The translations under genes were made by a program, and so were the position numbers. Source: Promethearchaeota archaeon (lineage in GTDB: Archaea; Asgardarchaeota; Lokiarchaeia; Sigynarchaeales; SOKP01). From it: a DNA stretch of 64,000 nt. Positions 23,971-32,124 of the stretch are shown here, one piece after another. The stretch lies in assembly GCA_019058515.1 (NCBI GenBank), contig JAHPYY010000159.1, positions 1-64,000 on the forward strand. Reading direction: 5' to 3'. How positions within the stretch are numbered: position 1 is the stretch's first letter; each line of letters opens with the position of its first letter. The notes below the pieces were generated by a model. That model ran no database searches and was not told where the DNA came from. It worked only from the letters and a program-made list of their open reading frames with translations.

Positions 23971-25092
23971 TTATAGGTTGTCTTGGGTATTTTTATCAGC
24001 AATCCTTACTGCAATACCAGTTGCTAATCGACTTAATTGAACTTTGATTGAGAGTTTCGAGCCCCACTTTCTACTGTAGAAGAACCTCAATAGCAACCAA
24101 CTAAGGATAATGATTGACAATGTAACTGGTTGAAATACAATCCAATTAAGACTGCGATAAAAAGCGAAATACATTAAATTGTGAACTAAATAGACGCTTA
24201 AAGAATAATAGGAAAAGTAGAAAAAGAATCTATACCGTTTTTTCGATTCAAATAAACCGTAATACTCGAGTGTTGTCAGCGAAGATACGATCACTAAGAT
24301 TAAACCCATGGAATAAATAAGCCAAGAATAGGAACGATGTTGTAGGAATATAGGAAAAGAAATAGTTATACCTGTAGTGATGAGAATACCACCGATAATC
24401 GAACTGGGAATAAGTAAGGATTTAACCATTTTTTGGGCCCGAAATTTCTCGTCTTCGGTTTCTAACATATTTACTTTAAATAAAATATCGCCAATAATCG
24501 TTCCCATTAAGAAGAACGGAAAAAACGCTAAAATGGGATCCAAATCTAAACTTCCGTAAAATATGTGAAAAAAAATACCCATGAAACTGAAATCGCCATC
24601 GTATGGTTGGAGAAAGGAAAGCAAGAAGAAATTTACAATCCATATAAGAAAAATTAGCAAAAACCGAAGGTAAATGGATGTTTTTAAAAGAGGCCACGCT
24701 AATAAGATAGATATAGCTATAGTTTGCAAAATAAACCAGTTCCATATTAACGAAGGATCTCCAAACATTATAGACACAAAAACATTGTATCCTAACGCAA
24801 CAAGGTACATAAAAACCGCTCGTAAGTAATACTCGTTCCTTATGAACGATTTCTTAACTTCCCTTATGTAAGAGTACTTAAAAAAGGCGTTCCTAGTCCT
24901 AACAGAGAGACACATGCTTACTCCAGAAATAAAGAGGAAAGAACCTGAACCCAAAACATCAAACATTGCTCTTACCACATGAAAGTACCAAATATCGCTT
25001 TCTATCAAAAACCAATCCATCGCATGACCATATACCATCCATACCATTGAAAGACCACGAAGAGTGTCTAAGGTCTTGATTCTTTTTTTCAT
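23971..25092 (-). CDS. Multi-pass acyltransferase (HGSNAT/DUF1624-like)
   Basis: 373 residues with about ten transmembrane segments. The N-terminus RIKTLDTLRGLSMVWMVYGH (conserved R-x-x-x-L-D-x-x-R-G and the His at the end) and SGSFLFISGVSMCLS mark the heparan-alpha-glucosaminide acetyltransferase-like / acyltransferase-3 type fold, which moves acyl groups across membranes onto sugars. The catalytic His is in the GHAMDW motif. It lies next to a surface protein, so envelope glycan modification is plausible. Full length. Confidence 0.75.
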   Translation of the reverse strand: MKKRIKTLDTLRGLSMVWMVYGHAMDWFLIESDIWYFHVVRAMFDVLGSGSFLFISGVSMCLSVRTRNAFFKYSYIREVKKSFIRNEYYLRAVFMYLVALGYNVFVSIMFGDPSLIWNWFILQTIAISILLAWPLLKTSIYLRFLLIFLIWIVNFFLLSFLQPYDGDFSFMGIFFHIFYGSLDLDPILAFFPFFLMGTIIGDILFKVNMLETEDEKFRAQKMVKSLLIPSSIIGGILITTGITISFPIFLQHRSYSWLIYSMGLILVIVSSLTTLEYYGLFESKKRYRFFFYFSYYSLSVYLVHNLMYFAFYRSLNWIVFQPVTLSIIILSWLLLRFFYSRKWGSKLSIKVQLSRLATGIAVRIADKNTQDNL

Positions 25093-25503
25093 TTTTTCAA
25101 TTTAAAGAAGTGGGTGCCAAATAAAGAGTAAAATTTATGTAATCTTAACTTTAATCTATAAAACAATTGAAAGAAATAAAACTTTGTTCTTCATACTTAA
25201 GAGAGAGATTTTTATATAATCTTTTAACGATATGTTCACGAACAGGGCTGTAATGAATGGAAATGCTAGATATAAAGCAAAAAAATTACTTTTCCTCCTT
25301 TTTACACAACTTAGTATTTATATTCAAAATTTATCGTTTAAATAAATGTTTTCTAGTTCTTCAAGTCAATTTGCTTAACTCGAGTGAAATAGAATGAATT
25401 TTATAAATCAAAAATTGGTCTTAAGAAATTTCATATACTAAAGGTCACATAGTATAAATAACACAGTAAAAAAAAACAAAAAAATAAGGAGTGAAAAACA
25501 CTT
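25093..25503. other. Non-coding region with promoter of the gene at 25504
   Basis: 411 bases without a supported gene. Near the right end are a TATA-like AGTATAAATA (25451-25460) and a ribosome site AAGGAGTG (25486-25493) serving the gene at 25504. Nothing else recognised. Confidence 0.5.
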
Positions 25504-26034
25504 ATGATGAGAAATGAAATGGAACAATACGAAGCCAGGGAATACCACGCGGATTCCCGGAAGAACGGAACTTTAGAAAAGTTCACGCATCCAGTTGGAT
25601 TGTTAATTGGAGGATGCATTATTATGCTATTTGGCGTGTACTTGTACTTCTTAGGGTTTACACCCTTCGTTAAGGGTTTGCACCCCGAATTTTTAGCTAT
25701 CGTAAGCTATGCGGGATTGTTTACCGTAGCTCAAGGGGCCTTGGTGTTCACTCGCGGTACCATTGGAAACAAGTGGATCACCTTACACCAGACAATTATG
25801 GTGTTGGAAATTTTACTGTCACTGGGGGGGATCGTTCTTTTGGTAGCGCTCTACAATCACCCTATAATCGTTCCGATATTCTCTTACGGTATCGAAACGA
25901 TCGATGCGTTTATTATCAGTTTTCCCGTTGAGGCGTCTATTGTCCAGTTAGGTGTAGTTGTTATCATCGCTCTTACCGTGTTAGGAGCGGTTTCCGACAT
26001 GTATCAAGTTGGAAAATTGGAGAAATACAAGTAA
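25504..26034 (+). CDS. Four-helix membrane protein, unknown
   Basis: 176 residues. A charged N-terminus (MMRNEMEQYEAREYHADSRK) precedes about four hydrophobic segments (PVGLLIGGCIIMLFGVYLYF, FLAIVSYAGLFTVAQGALV, IMVLEILLSLGGIVLLVALY, VQLGVVVIIALTVLGAV). It has a clear TATA box and ribosome site and is visibly richer in G and C than its neighbours, suggesting high expression or a different history. Family not recognised. Confidence 0.6.
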   Translation: MMRNEMEQYEAREYHADSRKNGTLEKFTHPVGLLIGGCIIMLFGVYLYFLGFTPFVKGLHPEFLAIVSYAGLFTVAQGALVFTRGTIGNKWITLHQTIMVLEILLSLGGIVLLVALYNHPIIVPIFSYGIETIDAFIISFPVEASIVQLGVVVIIALTVLGAVSDMYQVGKLEKYK

Positions 26035-26236
26035 TTCTTTTTATTTTTTTTTCTTTTGTTTAAAATATTTGACTTTCTGCAAGCATATTATTATCATCTG
26101 AAATTCTGATTCTTCTGGATTAACCCTTCTGCTAAAAATGCGAATAAATCTATCATAATAGAATATTTTGAAAGAGTTGGCAGAGTTTTAGATAAAGAGA
26201 GTGGCGGGAGGGAGATTCGAACTCCCGAAGGCGTAC

Positions 26237-26266
26237 AAATGTCGAAGGTCTTCTTCTCCAATCTTT
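26237..26266 (-). other. tRNA-Leu intron 2 (in the variable arm)
   Basis: 30 nt splitting the variable arm; GCAAA at its 5' edge can pair with TTTGT at its 3' edge. Removing it restores GGC-GTAC-GCC. Confidence 0.6.
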
Positions 26267-26288
26267 GCCACTGGATCTTAAGTCCAGC

Positions 26289-26314
26289 ACCTATAATCGG
26301 TCTTGACCCTTGAG
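26289..26314 (-). other. tRNA-Leu intron 1 (between D-arm and anticodon arm)
   Basis: 26 nt that must be removed for a normal tRNA-Leu. AGGT is present at both ends, so the exact junction can slide by up to four bases. A bulge-helix-bulge was not proven by hand. Confidence 0.6.
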
Positions 26315-26631
26315 ACCTTTGACCAGACTCGGTAATCCCGCCAAAATAGTGAAAAAAATAATGCTAAATTAATGAATTCAAGACCAGAATAATAAATCAA
26401 AATCCTTTTTGGAATTTAAATCTTACTTTCAATGCTCCTATGTATCATTAAGCGTATACATGAGCGTGCTTTAAATCTTAAGGGAATTCAGTCGTTTTTA
26501 AGTTATCCGTTCCCTATAGATTTAAATACCCAAATAAGATTTATTTAATAAAAAAGGAAATAAATAAATATTAGAAAGAAATTTTTAAGATATTGTATTA
26601 AATATACATTATCATACCAACTAAGAGGAAC

Positions 26632-27009
26632 ATGCCACTAGGAATTCTTATAATTCGTTGGGATAACGAAATTGGACCAATTAACGAGGGGTTTTATCCC
26701 GAAAACTTGAAAATAACTAATAACTTACTTACGCAAGTATATAGTTCTCATCGATACCAATCGTTAAAGCCAGGATTTGCCTCAATTTCTCTCAAAAACA
26801 ACAAGGTGGTTTCGTTTTTTAGTGGTGTTGGAGAAGACCATATTTCAGTAGAAAATTTCGTGGTTGCGCTACTTTTAAGACGAGACGAGAAACCGAACAA
26901 TTATCGCGAAATATTAAAAACCATCGCAGCTGAAATTTTAGACAAGATACCAGATGGGAAATTTAAAAAAGTGTTGCCAACACTATATAAAGAATTAGCA
27001 AAGGTTTAA
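26632..27009 (+). CDS. Small longin-like domain protein
   Basis: 125 residues. It starts MPLGILIIRWDNEIGPINEG, then FYPENLKI. The pattern G-(I/L)-x-(I/V)-x-x-W-D-x-x-x-G-P-x-x-x-x-x-Y-P is what I associate with longin/roadblock-like beta-sheet domains that are numerous in Asgard archaea and act with small GTPases. The C-terminal helix region (YREILKTIAAEILDKIPDGK) fits the fold. Domain call is by pattern only, without a profile search. Preceded by a ribosome site GAGG. Converges with the coiled-coil gene. Confidence 0.5.
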   Translation: MPLGILIIRWDNEIGPINEGFYPENLKITNNLLTQVYSSHRYQSLKPGFASISLKNNKVVSFFSGVGEDHISVENFVVALLLRRDEKPNNYREILKTIAAEILDKIPDGKFKKVLPTLYKELAKV

Positions 27010-27086
27010 TTTTTCTTCCGTAGAAGAAAAGAATAATTATTTTGTAGTTTTCTTCATTTTAAAAATAATTTAGAGAGAAGTATAAT

Positions 27087-28289
27087 TTAGGGATTTTCAG
27101 ACATAACTTCATGTTTCATAATCTCGACTTTTCTATCTTCGTTTATGAAGACAAGGTCTTTTTGCTGTAATTCCTTTACGCTTTTTTGAATAAGAACAAT
27201 TGGGGATCCAACAGCCTTTTGAAGATCTTCAATGGAAATTGCTCCTACATCTTTAACAATAAAGAATATCTTGAACAAGTTGTCGTGCTCCATAATAGGT
27301 CTTAAAGTATCGAATTGAACGAGTTTAGTGTAACTTTCTTCTTTAAATTTCTTTAAATCAACAATTGAGTTTTCAAGATTTTTAATTTTTGCTATAAGAT
27401 CGCTCTTTTCTTTATTCAAAACTTCTACTTTATTGATAAATTCCTCGTCAGTGGTTTTAAGTTCTTGGTATTGTAGAGTTATATCATGATATTCTATTTC
27501 TTTTTCTTTAGCTTTCATTTCGAGTTCCAGTATCTTATCTTCGAGCTTTCTATTATTAGATTTTAATTCCTGAGTTTCTGTAAATTGTTCTTCTAATTTT
27601 TGTTTATTAGCGCTTTTTAGCTCTTCTATTTCGTTGTTATGTGTTGATTGTATTTTTTCAATCTCTTTTTTGTGTTCTTCTTTAAGCTCTTCTATTTCTT
27701 CCTTATATTGTGAACGAACGCTTTCTACCTCTCCATCCTTCTCTGATTTCAATTGTTTTACTTCAGTTTTGTGCTCTTTCTGTAATCCTGAGATCAATTT
27801 GGTTCCCTCTTCTCTAAACTTACCCGTTTGAGCTTGTAGTTCGTCAACTTTATTTTCAAGGCTTTTTACTTTTTCGTTTTTAATTAAGATTTCGGAATTC
27901 TTTTCAGCGAGTAATGCGCGTAAATCTCCTAACATGTTGTAAGTTTCAGTTAACTTCTCTTCCGTAGGGACAACTTGGTTTTGAGTAAGCTGTAATTCCT
28001 TTTTCAGTTGAACTATTTCACCCTTAGAGTGTTCCAATTCTAGGTCTCTTTCATTAAGAACCACTCGTTGTTCTCCAATTATCGCTTTCAATTCTCTGAT
28101 GTCTTCGGGAACCTCGTAGGACTGTTCGACTTTATCTTTTTGGGAGTTTATGATATCTTCCTGTTCAGATATAATTCTCTTTTGCTTCTCCACTAATTCA
28201 GTTAAACGAGTTATTTTTTCTTGTAATTTAGCGCTTTCTTTTTCTGTGGAATCTATATTATCTAGTAAATTTTTAAGGTCTTTAGCCAT
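27087..28289 (-). CDS. Long coiled-coil protein with C-terminal winged helix
   Basis: 400 residues. About residues 1-310 are an almost continuous coiled coil rich in Glu, Lys and Leu (ELVEKQKRIISEQEDIINSQ; EIEELKEEHKKEIEKIQSTH). The end (about 320-392) is a winged helix: HDNLFKIFFIVKDVGAISIE then DLQKAVGSPIVLIQKSVKEL and a wing with VFINEDRKVEI. Rod-like dimer with DNA-binding ends, possibly a chromosome-organising or segregation protein. The same design is seen in the element protein at 5951. No family name can be given. Confidence 0.65.
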   Translation of the reverse strand: MAKDLKNLLDNIDSTEKESAKLQEKITRLTELVEKQKRIISEQEDIINSQKDKVEQSYEVPEDIRELKAIIGEQRVVLNERDLELEHSKGEIVQLKKELQLTQNQVVPTEEKLTETYNMLGDLRALLAEKNSEILIKNEKVKSLENKVDELQAQTGKFREEGTKLISGLQKEHKTEVKQLKSEKDGEVESVRSQYKEEIEELKEEHKKEIEKIQSTHNNEIEELKSANKQKLEEQFTETQELKSNNRKLEDKILELEMKAKEKEIEYHDITLQYQELKTTDEEFINKVEVLNKEKSDLIAKIKNLENSIVDLKKFKEESYTKLVQFDTLRPIMEHDNLFKIFFIVKDVGAISIEDLQKAVGSPIVLIQKSVKELQQKDLVFINEDRKVEIMKHEVMSENP

Positions 28290-28493
28290 TTTCTACTTGT
28301 ACACCTTTTAAGAAAGTTGTTTTCTATTCCTATATAATCATATTATATTTTTCAAGTTTTTAAGATTTTACAATTAATTGACATAACTATGGGAATTTTG
28401 CGTAGCAAAAATGCCTATCGTCATCGTGTTGTATTTAATTGCTTATTAAGACATTTTAATTATATATGCTTATATAATCCATGAAACCACCGT

Positions 28494-28502
28494 ATTTATA
28501 TA
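28494..28502 (+). promoter_or_regulatory. TATA box of a leaderless gene
   Basis: ATTTATATA centred about 27 bases before the ATG of the DUF1015 gene. At that distance transcription would start at or next to the ATG, so the mRNA should be leaderless. Confidence 0.55.
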
Positions 28503-28524
28503 CTGTGTTCCTTTATTAAATAAT

Positions 28525-29727
28525 ATGGTCAGAATAACTCCGCTTAAACCTTATCTTCCCGTTAATCCGGAAGAATTTTGTACGAAACCATACGATGTTA
28601 TTAGCAAAGAAGAAGAAATGGAACTGAAGAAGAATATTAACTCGTTAATTCACTTGATACTTCCAGATGGAGAAGGGGAGGAAATTTATACCAACGCAGC
28701 TAAAGCATACAAGCGTTTTAAGGACGAAAAATTATTAATTAAAGAAACAACGCCCTCAATTTTCCTCTATCGACAAGAATCGCCCGGATTTTCGCATCAA
28801 GGGTTAATTATAGGAGTCTCGTTGCAAGATTATGAAGATGACAACATCGTTAAACATGAACACACAAGAGAAAAACCATTAAAAGATAGAACCAAACATA
28901 TCACTTCGACTAATGCATCTGCAGGACTTGTGTGGACCGTATACAAAAAAGACGACGAGCTTAGTGCACTAATAGAAACCATAAAGAATAACAAACCGCG
29001 GTTCAAGTTTCCTAAATACGGCTACACTCACATATTATGGCAAGTGTCAGATACCCACGAGATAGAAAAACTTGTAGAACAATTTAGAAATAGAAAGTTA
29101 TTCATCGCTGATGGGCATCACCGAGCAGCAAGCGCTGCTGAATACAGGAAGCTCAAGTTAAAGGATGCTGATAACCTTAAAAAAGAGAAGGCTCCGTGGC
29201 AATATTTACTTTCTTATGTTGCGTCAGATGATCAGATAAGAATATTGCCATACAATCGTGTTGTTAAAAAATTGCCTTTACCCCAAGAAGACTTTTTGAA
29301 AAAATTAGAAGTCGAATTTGAGGTAATACCTTCAGTGAGCGCTGTAGATCCTCAAAGCAAAAATCAAATAACTATTTGCTTGAAGGGAAAGTGGTACATT
29401 TTAATTGTTAGGCAAAAGAATTTCGAAAACCGACGAGACAGCTTAGATGTCTTAATTGTCCAAGAGCGCGTTTTAGATCCCCTTCTTGGGATAAAAGATA
29501 TAAGACAGAGCGATAACATTTTTTTCGCAGGAGGGATAAAATCTCCTAAAGAAAAAGAAAAATTCATTACAGAAAAAGGAAACGACTTATTTATCAATCT
29601 ATTCCCAGTAAATATTCAAGATCTAGAAGATATTTCTGAGAAAGGGGGAGTAATGCCTCCAAAATCCACTTGGTTTGATCCTAAAGTTCTTTCGGGTCTT
29701 GTAATACATGAATTGGAGGGAGATTAA
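28525..29727 (+). CDS. DUF1015 protein of the serine-synthesis neighbourhood
   Basis: 400 residues, full length for DUF1015. Family marks: the start ITPLKPYLPVNPEEF, PYDVISKEEE, KEHTREKPLKDRT-type segment (here HEHTREKPLKDRTKH), FIADGHHRAASAAEYRKL at about residue 195, and the late FFAGGIKSPKEKEKF. The D-G-H-H-R motif recalls the ParB/SerK fold, in which D-G-H-x-R-x-x-A binds a nucleotide. DUF1015 genes commonly lie beside serA and an aminotransferase, as here. The role in serine or phosphoserine metabolism is inferred from context; no activity is assigned by sequence alone. Confidence 0.85.
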   Translation: MVRITPLKPYLPVNPEEFCTKPYDVISKEEEMELKKNINSLIHLILPDGEGEEIYTNAAKAYKRFKDEKLLIKETTPSIFLYRQESPGFSHQGLIIGVSLQDYEDDNIVKHEHTREKPLKDRTKHITSTNASAGLVWTVYKKDDELSALIETIKNNKPRFKFPKYGYTHILWQVSDTHEIEKLVEQFRNRKLFIADGHHRAASAAEYRKLKLKDADNLKKEKAPWQYLLSYVASDDQIRILPYNRVVKKLPLPQEDFLKKLEVEFEVIPSVSAVDPQSKNQITICLKGKWYILIVRQKNFENRRDSLDVLIVQERVLDPLLGIKDIRQSDNIFFAGGIKSPKEKEKFITEKGNDLFINLFPVNIQDLEDISEKGGVMPPKSTWFDPKVLSGLVIHELEGD

Positions 29728-29795
29728 TCTAAATCTTCCTTTCATCAAAGAGACTACAAATAAAAATAAAATAAGAAAATTTGGATTTTTTCCTA

Positions 29796-30728
29796 CTAAA
29801 GACTTTTCAAATAATTACTCATTTTTTCAGCAATCATCGTTGCGGCTGATAATTGCGTTTCAATAGTTTGTGATCCAATGTGGGGAGTAAGTATTAGATT
29901 TTTCTGACAATTAATTAAAGCTTGATTTTTAGTTGGTTCCTCGATATATACATCTAGAGCCGCTCCTGCGATTATATCGTTATTAATCGCTTCAATCAAA
30001 GCTTCCTCATCGATCAGTTTTCCGCGAGCTGTATTAACAAGAATAACGTCTTTCCGCATTACGCTAAATCTATCCTTATTTAATAATTTCTCAGTTTGAG
30101 GCGTTGCAGGTAAATGTAGGGAAATAACTTGGGCGTCTTTTAAAAGATCTTCGAGTGAGGGATAAATTAAACATCCAATCCCCTTAGCTTCATCTATAGC
30201 TACTTGTCCAGCGCTAAACCGGGAATATACTCCAACAGACATTCCGATTGCTATTGCTCTCTTGGCTAGTTCTTTGGCAATATTTCCAAATCCTATTAAA
30301 CCTAATTTTTTGCCGTTTAAAGTGTACCCTAAGTATTGCCCTTTATTCCATTTACCCTCGTGTGTGGTTTTATCTGCGTTAGAAATAAAACGAGCTAAAG
30401 AAAACATAAATCCAAGAGCAAGTTCTGCCACAGAAACGGAAGGAGCTTCCGGTGTATTTAAAACTTTAATCCCTAGCTCATCAGCTTTCTTTAAATCTAT
30501 ATTGTCCAATCCCACTCCCGCTCTTCCTATAGCTTTTAAATTCTTGGCTTGCTCGAGTATGTCAGAAGTCAGTTTAGTTCTAGATCTTACTACAATACCA
30601 TCGTAATTTCCGATATCTTCTTTTAATTCTTCCTTGGTAATTGTAAAATTCTTAGTTACCTCGAATCCGTTATCCTCAAAAATTTTCGTTCCCTCTTCTT
30701 GCAATTTATCACTAATTAAAATCTTCAT
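29796..30728 (-). CDS. serA: D-3-phosphoglycerate dehydrogenase, short form
   Basis: 310 residues, a D-isomer 2-hydroxyacid dehydrogenase of the phosphoglycerate type without C-terminal ACT domain. Substrate-binding RSRTKLT and GRAGVGLDNID, NAD-binding LGLIGFGNIAKELA, catalytic Arg in VNTARGKLID, Glu in DVYIEEPT, and His in LTPHIGSQT. It would oxidise 3-phosphoglycerate, the first step to serine. Lack of the ACT domain means no classical serine feedback. It converges with the DUF1015 gene and is downstream of the aminotransferase on the same strand. Confidence 0.88.
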   Translation of the reverse strand: MKILISDKLQEEGTKIFEDNGFEVTKNFTITKEELKEDIGNYDGIVVRSRTKLTSDILEQAKNLKAIGRAGVGLDNIDLKKADELGIKVLNTPEAPSVSVAELALGFMFSLARFISNADKTTHEGKWNKGQYLGYTLNGKKLGLIGFGNIAKELAKRAIAIGMSVGVYSRFSAGQVAIDEAKGIGCLIYPSLEDLLKDAQVISLHLPATPQTEKLLNKDRFSVMRKDVILVNTARGKLIDEEALIEAINNDIIAGAALDVYIEEPTKNQALINCQKNLILTPHIGSQTIETQLSAATMIAEKMSNYLKSL

Positions 30729-30884
30729 ATTTAACCTCTCATAATGGGTTATACAATTACTGTATTAAAATGATTGAATTTAGTATATTTCCTTAGTTTA
30801 ATAAAGCTTAAAGAGTTTTGCTTCAGTAAAATAATGTTAAAAAAGAATGGATAAATAAAATATAATGGGTAAAGCCTCAAACTT

Positions 30885-32012
30885 TTACTTCAAATTCTTA
30901 GCACGTTGCTCAGAAATTATATCAGTTAAAACCTTGAGCATTTCCTCGAGTTCAGTTAATGTAATTTCTCCCATATGTCCAATTCGAAATGTTTTATTTT
31001 TCAAACTGCCGTAACCATTAACGATTCTGTATCCTTTTTCTAGAAGGGTAGATACAACGCTTTCTAAATCCAGATTTAACGAGTTCTTCATCGTGGAAAC
31101 GGTGTTAGAACAAAATTCTTCCTTTATTGGAAACATATCCAAATTCATATCTCTCGCCCACATGCGCGTGCGTTTACCAAGTTGGGTATGTCGCTCGAAT
31201 CGTTTTTCTAATCCTTCAGAATTCAAAATGTAATCTAGTTGCGCTGCTAGTGCCCTTATTTGTGGAATTGGAGGAGTAGTTGGTGTTTGATACGCTTTAT
31301 TTTTTTTATCTAAACCCGCAAAATCAAAATAATAACCTCGTTTGTTTACTTGTGAGGTTTTATCTAGCGCTTCCTGCGATATTGAGCAGACTGCTAAACC
31401 AGGAGGTAATGCAAAGCATTTTTGAACGGAAGCTAAACACACATCAATACCTAATTTATCAACTTCTATTTTAACCCCCGCCATTGAAGATGTTGCATCG
31501 ACACAAGCTAAAGCACCATGGTCTTTTATTACAGGTACCACCTCGTCAACAGGATTATACACTCCCGTAGAAGTTTCGTTGGCTTGAACGCACACAACTG
31601 CGTAATTATCCTTAGATAGACATTCTTTTGTGTATTCCGCAGTAATTGCTCCACCCCAATCAACACCCATCTTAGTACTATTTTTACCGTTAGAGACACC
31701 AATATCGTACCATCTATCACCAAAGGCACCTATTGAAAGAACTAATACTTTTTCGTCATCCTTTACTAAATTTCTAACACAAGCTTCCATTATTCCTGTT
31801 GCGCTGGAAGTAATGATCAAGCATTCGTTCTTTGTGAAAAGTAATTTCTGTAAACCTTCGGTTGCAAGTTGATGCATTTCAGAATAAGGTTTAGATCTAT
31901 GAGTATCGTTTGGTTTTGCCAATTCTTGAAGAATTCTCTCCGGGACATGCACAGGTCCTGGTGAAAACAATTTTAGTTGAGAACCTTTTTCTTTATTGTA
32001 GTGAATAACCAT
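30885..32012 (-). CDS. Class V aminotransferase (serine/alanine-glyoxylate type)
   Basis: 375 residues. Start SPGPVHVPERILQELA; HRSKPYSEMHQLATEGLQKL; the PLP-binding Lys lies in LASVQKCFALPPGLAV; TPPIPQIRALAAQL is the substrate region; C-terminal RIGHMGEIT. This is the small class V family including serine-pyruvate and alanine-glyoxylate aminotransferases. In archaea without SerC a member of this family can supply phosphoserine aminotransferase activity, and the SerA neighbour supports that role here. PLP enzyme, cytosolic. Confidence 0.83.
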   Translation of the reverse strand: MVIHYNKEKGSQLKLFSPGPVHVPERILQELAKPNDTHRSKPYSEMHQLATEGLQKLLFTKNECLIITSSATGIMEACVRNLVKDDEKVLVLSIGAFGDRWYDIGVSNGKNSTKMGVDWGGAITAEYTKECLSKDNYAVVCVQANETSTGVYNPVDEVVPVIKDHGALACVDATSSMAGVKIEVDKLGIDVCLASVQKCFALPPGLAVCSISQEALDKTSQVNKRGYYFDFAGLDKKNKAYQTPTTPPIPQIRALAAQLDYILNSEGLEKRFERHTQLGKRTRMWARDMNLDMFPIKEEFCSNTVSTMKNSLNLDLESVVSTLLEKGYRIVNGYGSLKNKTFRIGHMGEITLTELEEMLKVLTDIISEQRAKNLK

Positions 32013-32124
32013 TTTGGATCACTTTTTACTCATATTGTTTTTTTGTAAAAATACTAATTTATCAGTAAATCAACAATACATAAATAGATATGGGTAATAA
32101 TATTAGATTAATAACTAAAAAACA

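Larger units (their letters stand above)
26202..26342 (-). tRNA. tRNA-Leu(UAA) with two non-canonical introns
   Basis: Read on the minus strand: acceptor GGCGGGA pairs fully with TCCCGCC; the D-arm ACC...GGT contains GAGTCTGGTCAAA; the anticodon arm is CTGGA-CTTAAGA-TCCAG giving anticodon UAA; the T-arm is GGGAG-TTCGAAT-CTCCC. No CCA is encoded. Taken whole it is 141 nt, too long. Removing 26 nt between D-arm and anticodon arm and 30 nt in the variable arm leaves an 85-nt tRNA with a variable arm GGC-GTAC-GCC, the right size for tRNA-Leu. Both inserts lie outside the usual 37/38 position. Confidence 0.88.

Noticed and set aside
26202..26342. A second tRNA overlapping the tRNA-Leu gene
   Set aside because: The extra bases do not give an independent set of arms; two introns explain the length.
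29364..29597. Minus-strand frame inside the DUF1015 gene
   Set aside because: Antisense shadow of a conserved gene with normal family length.
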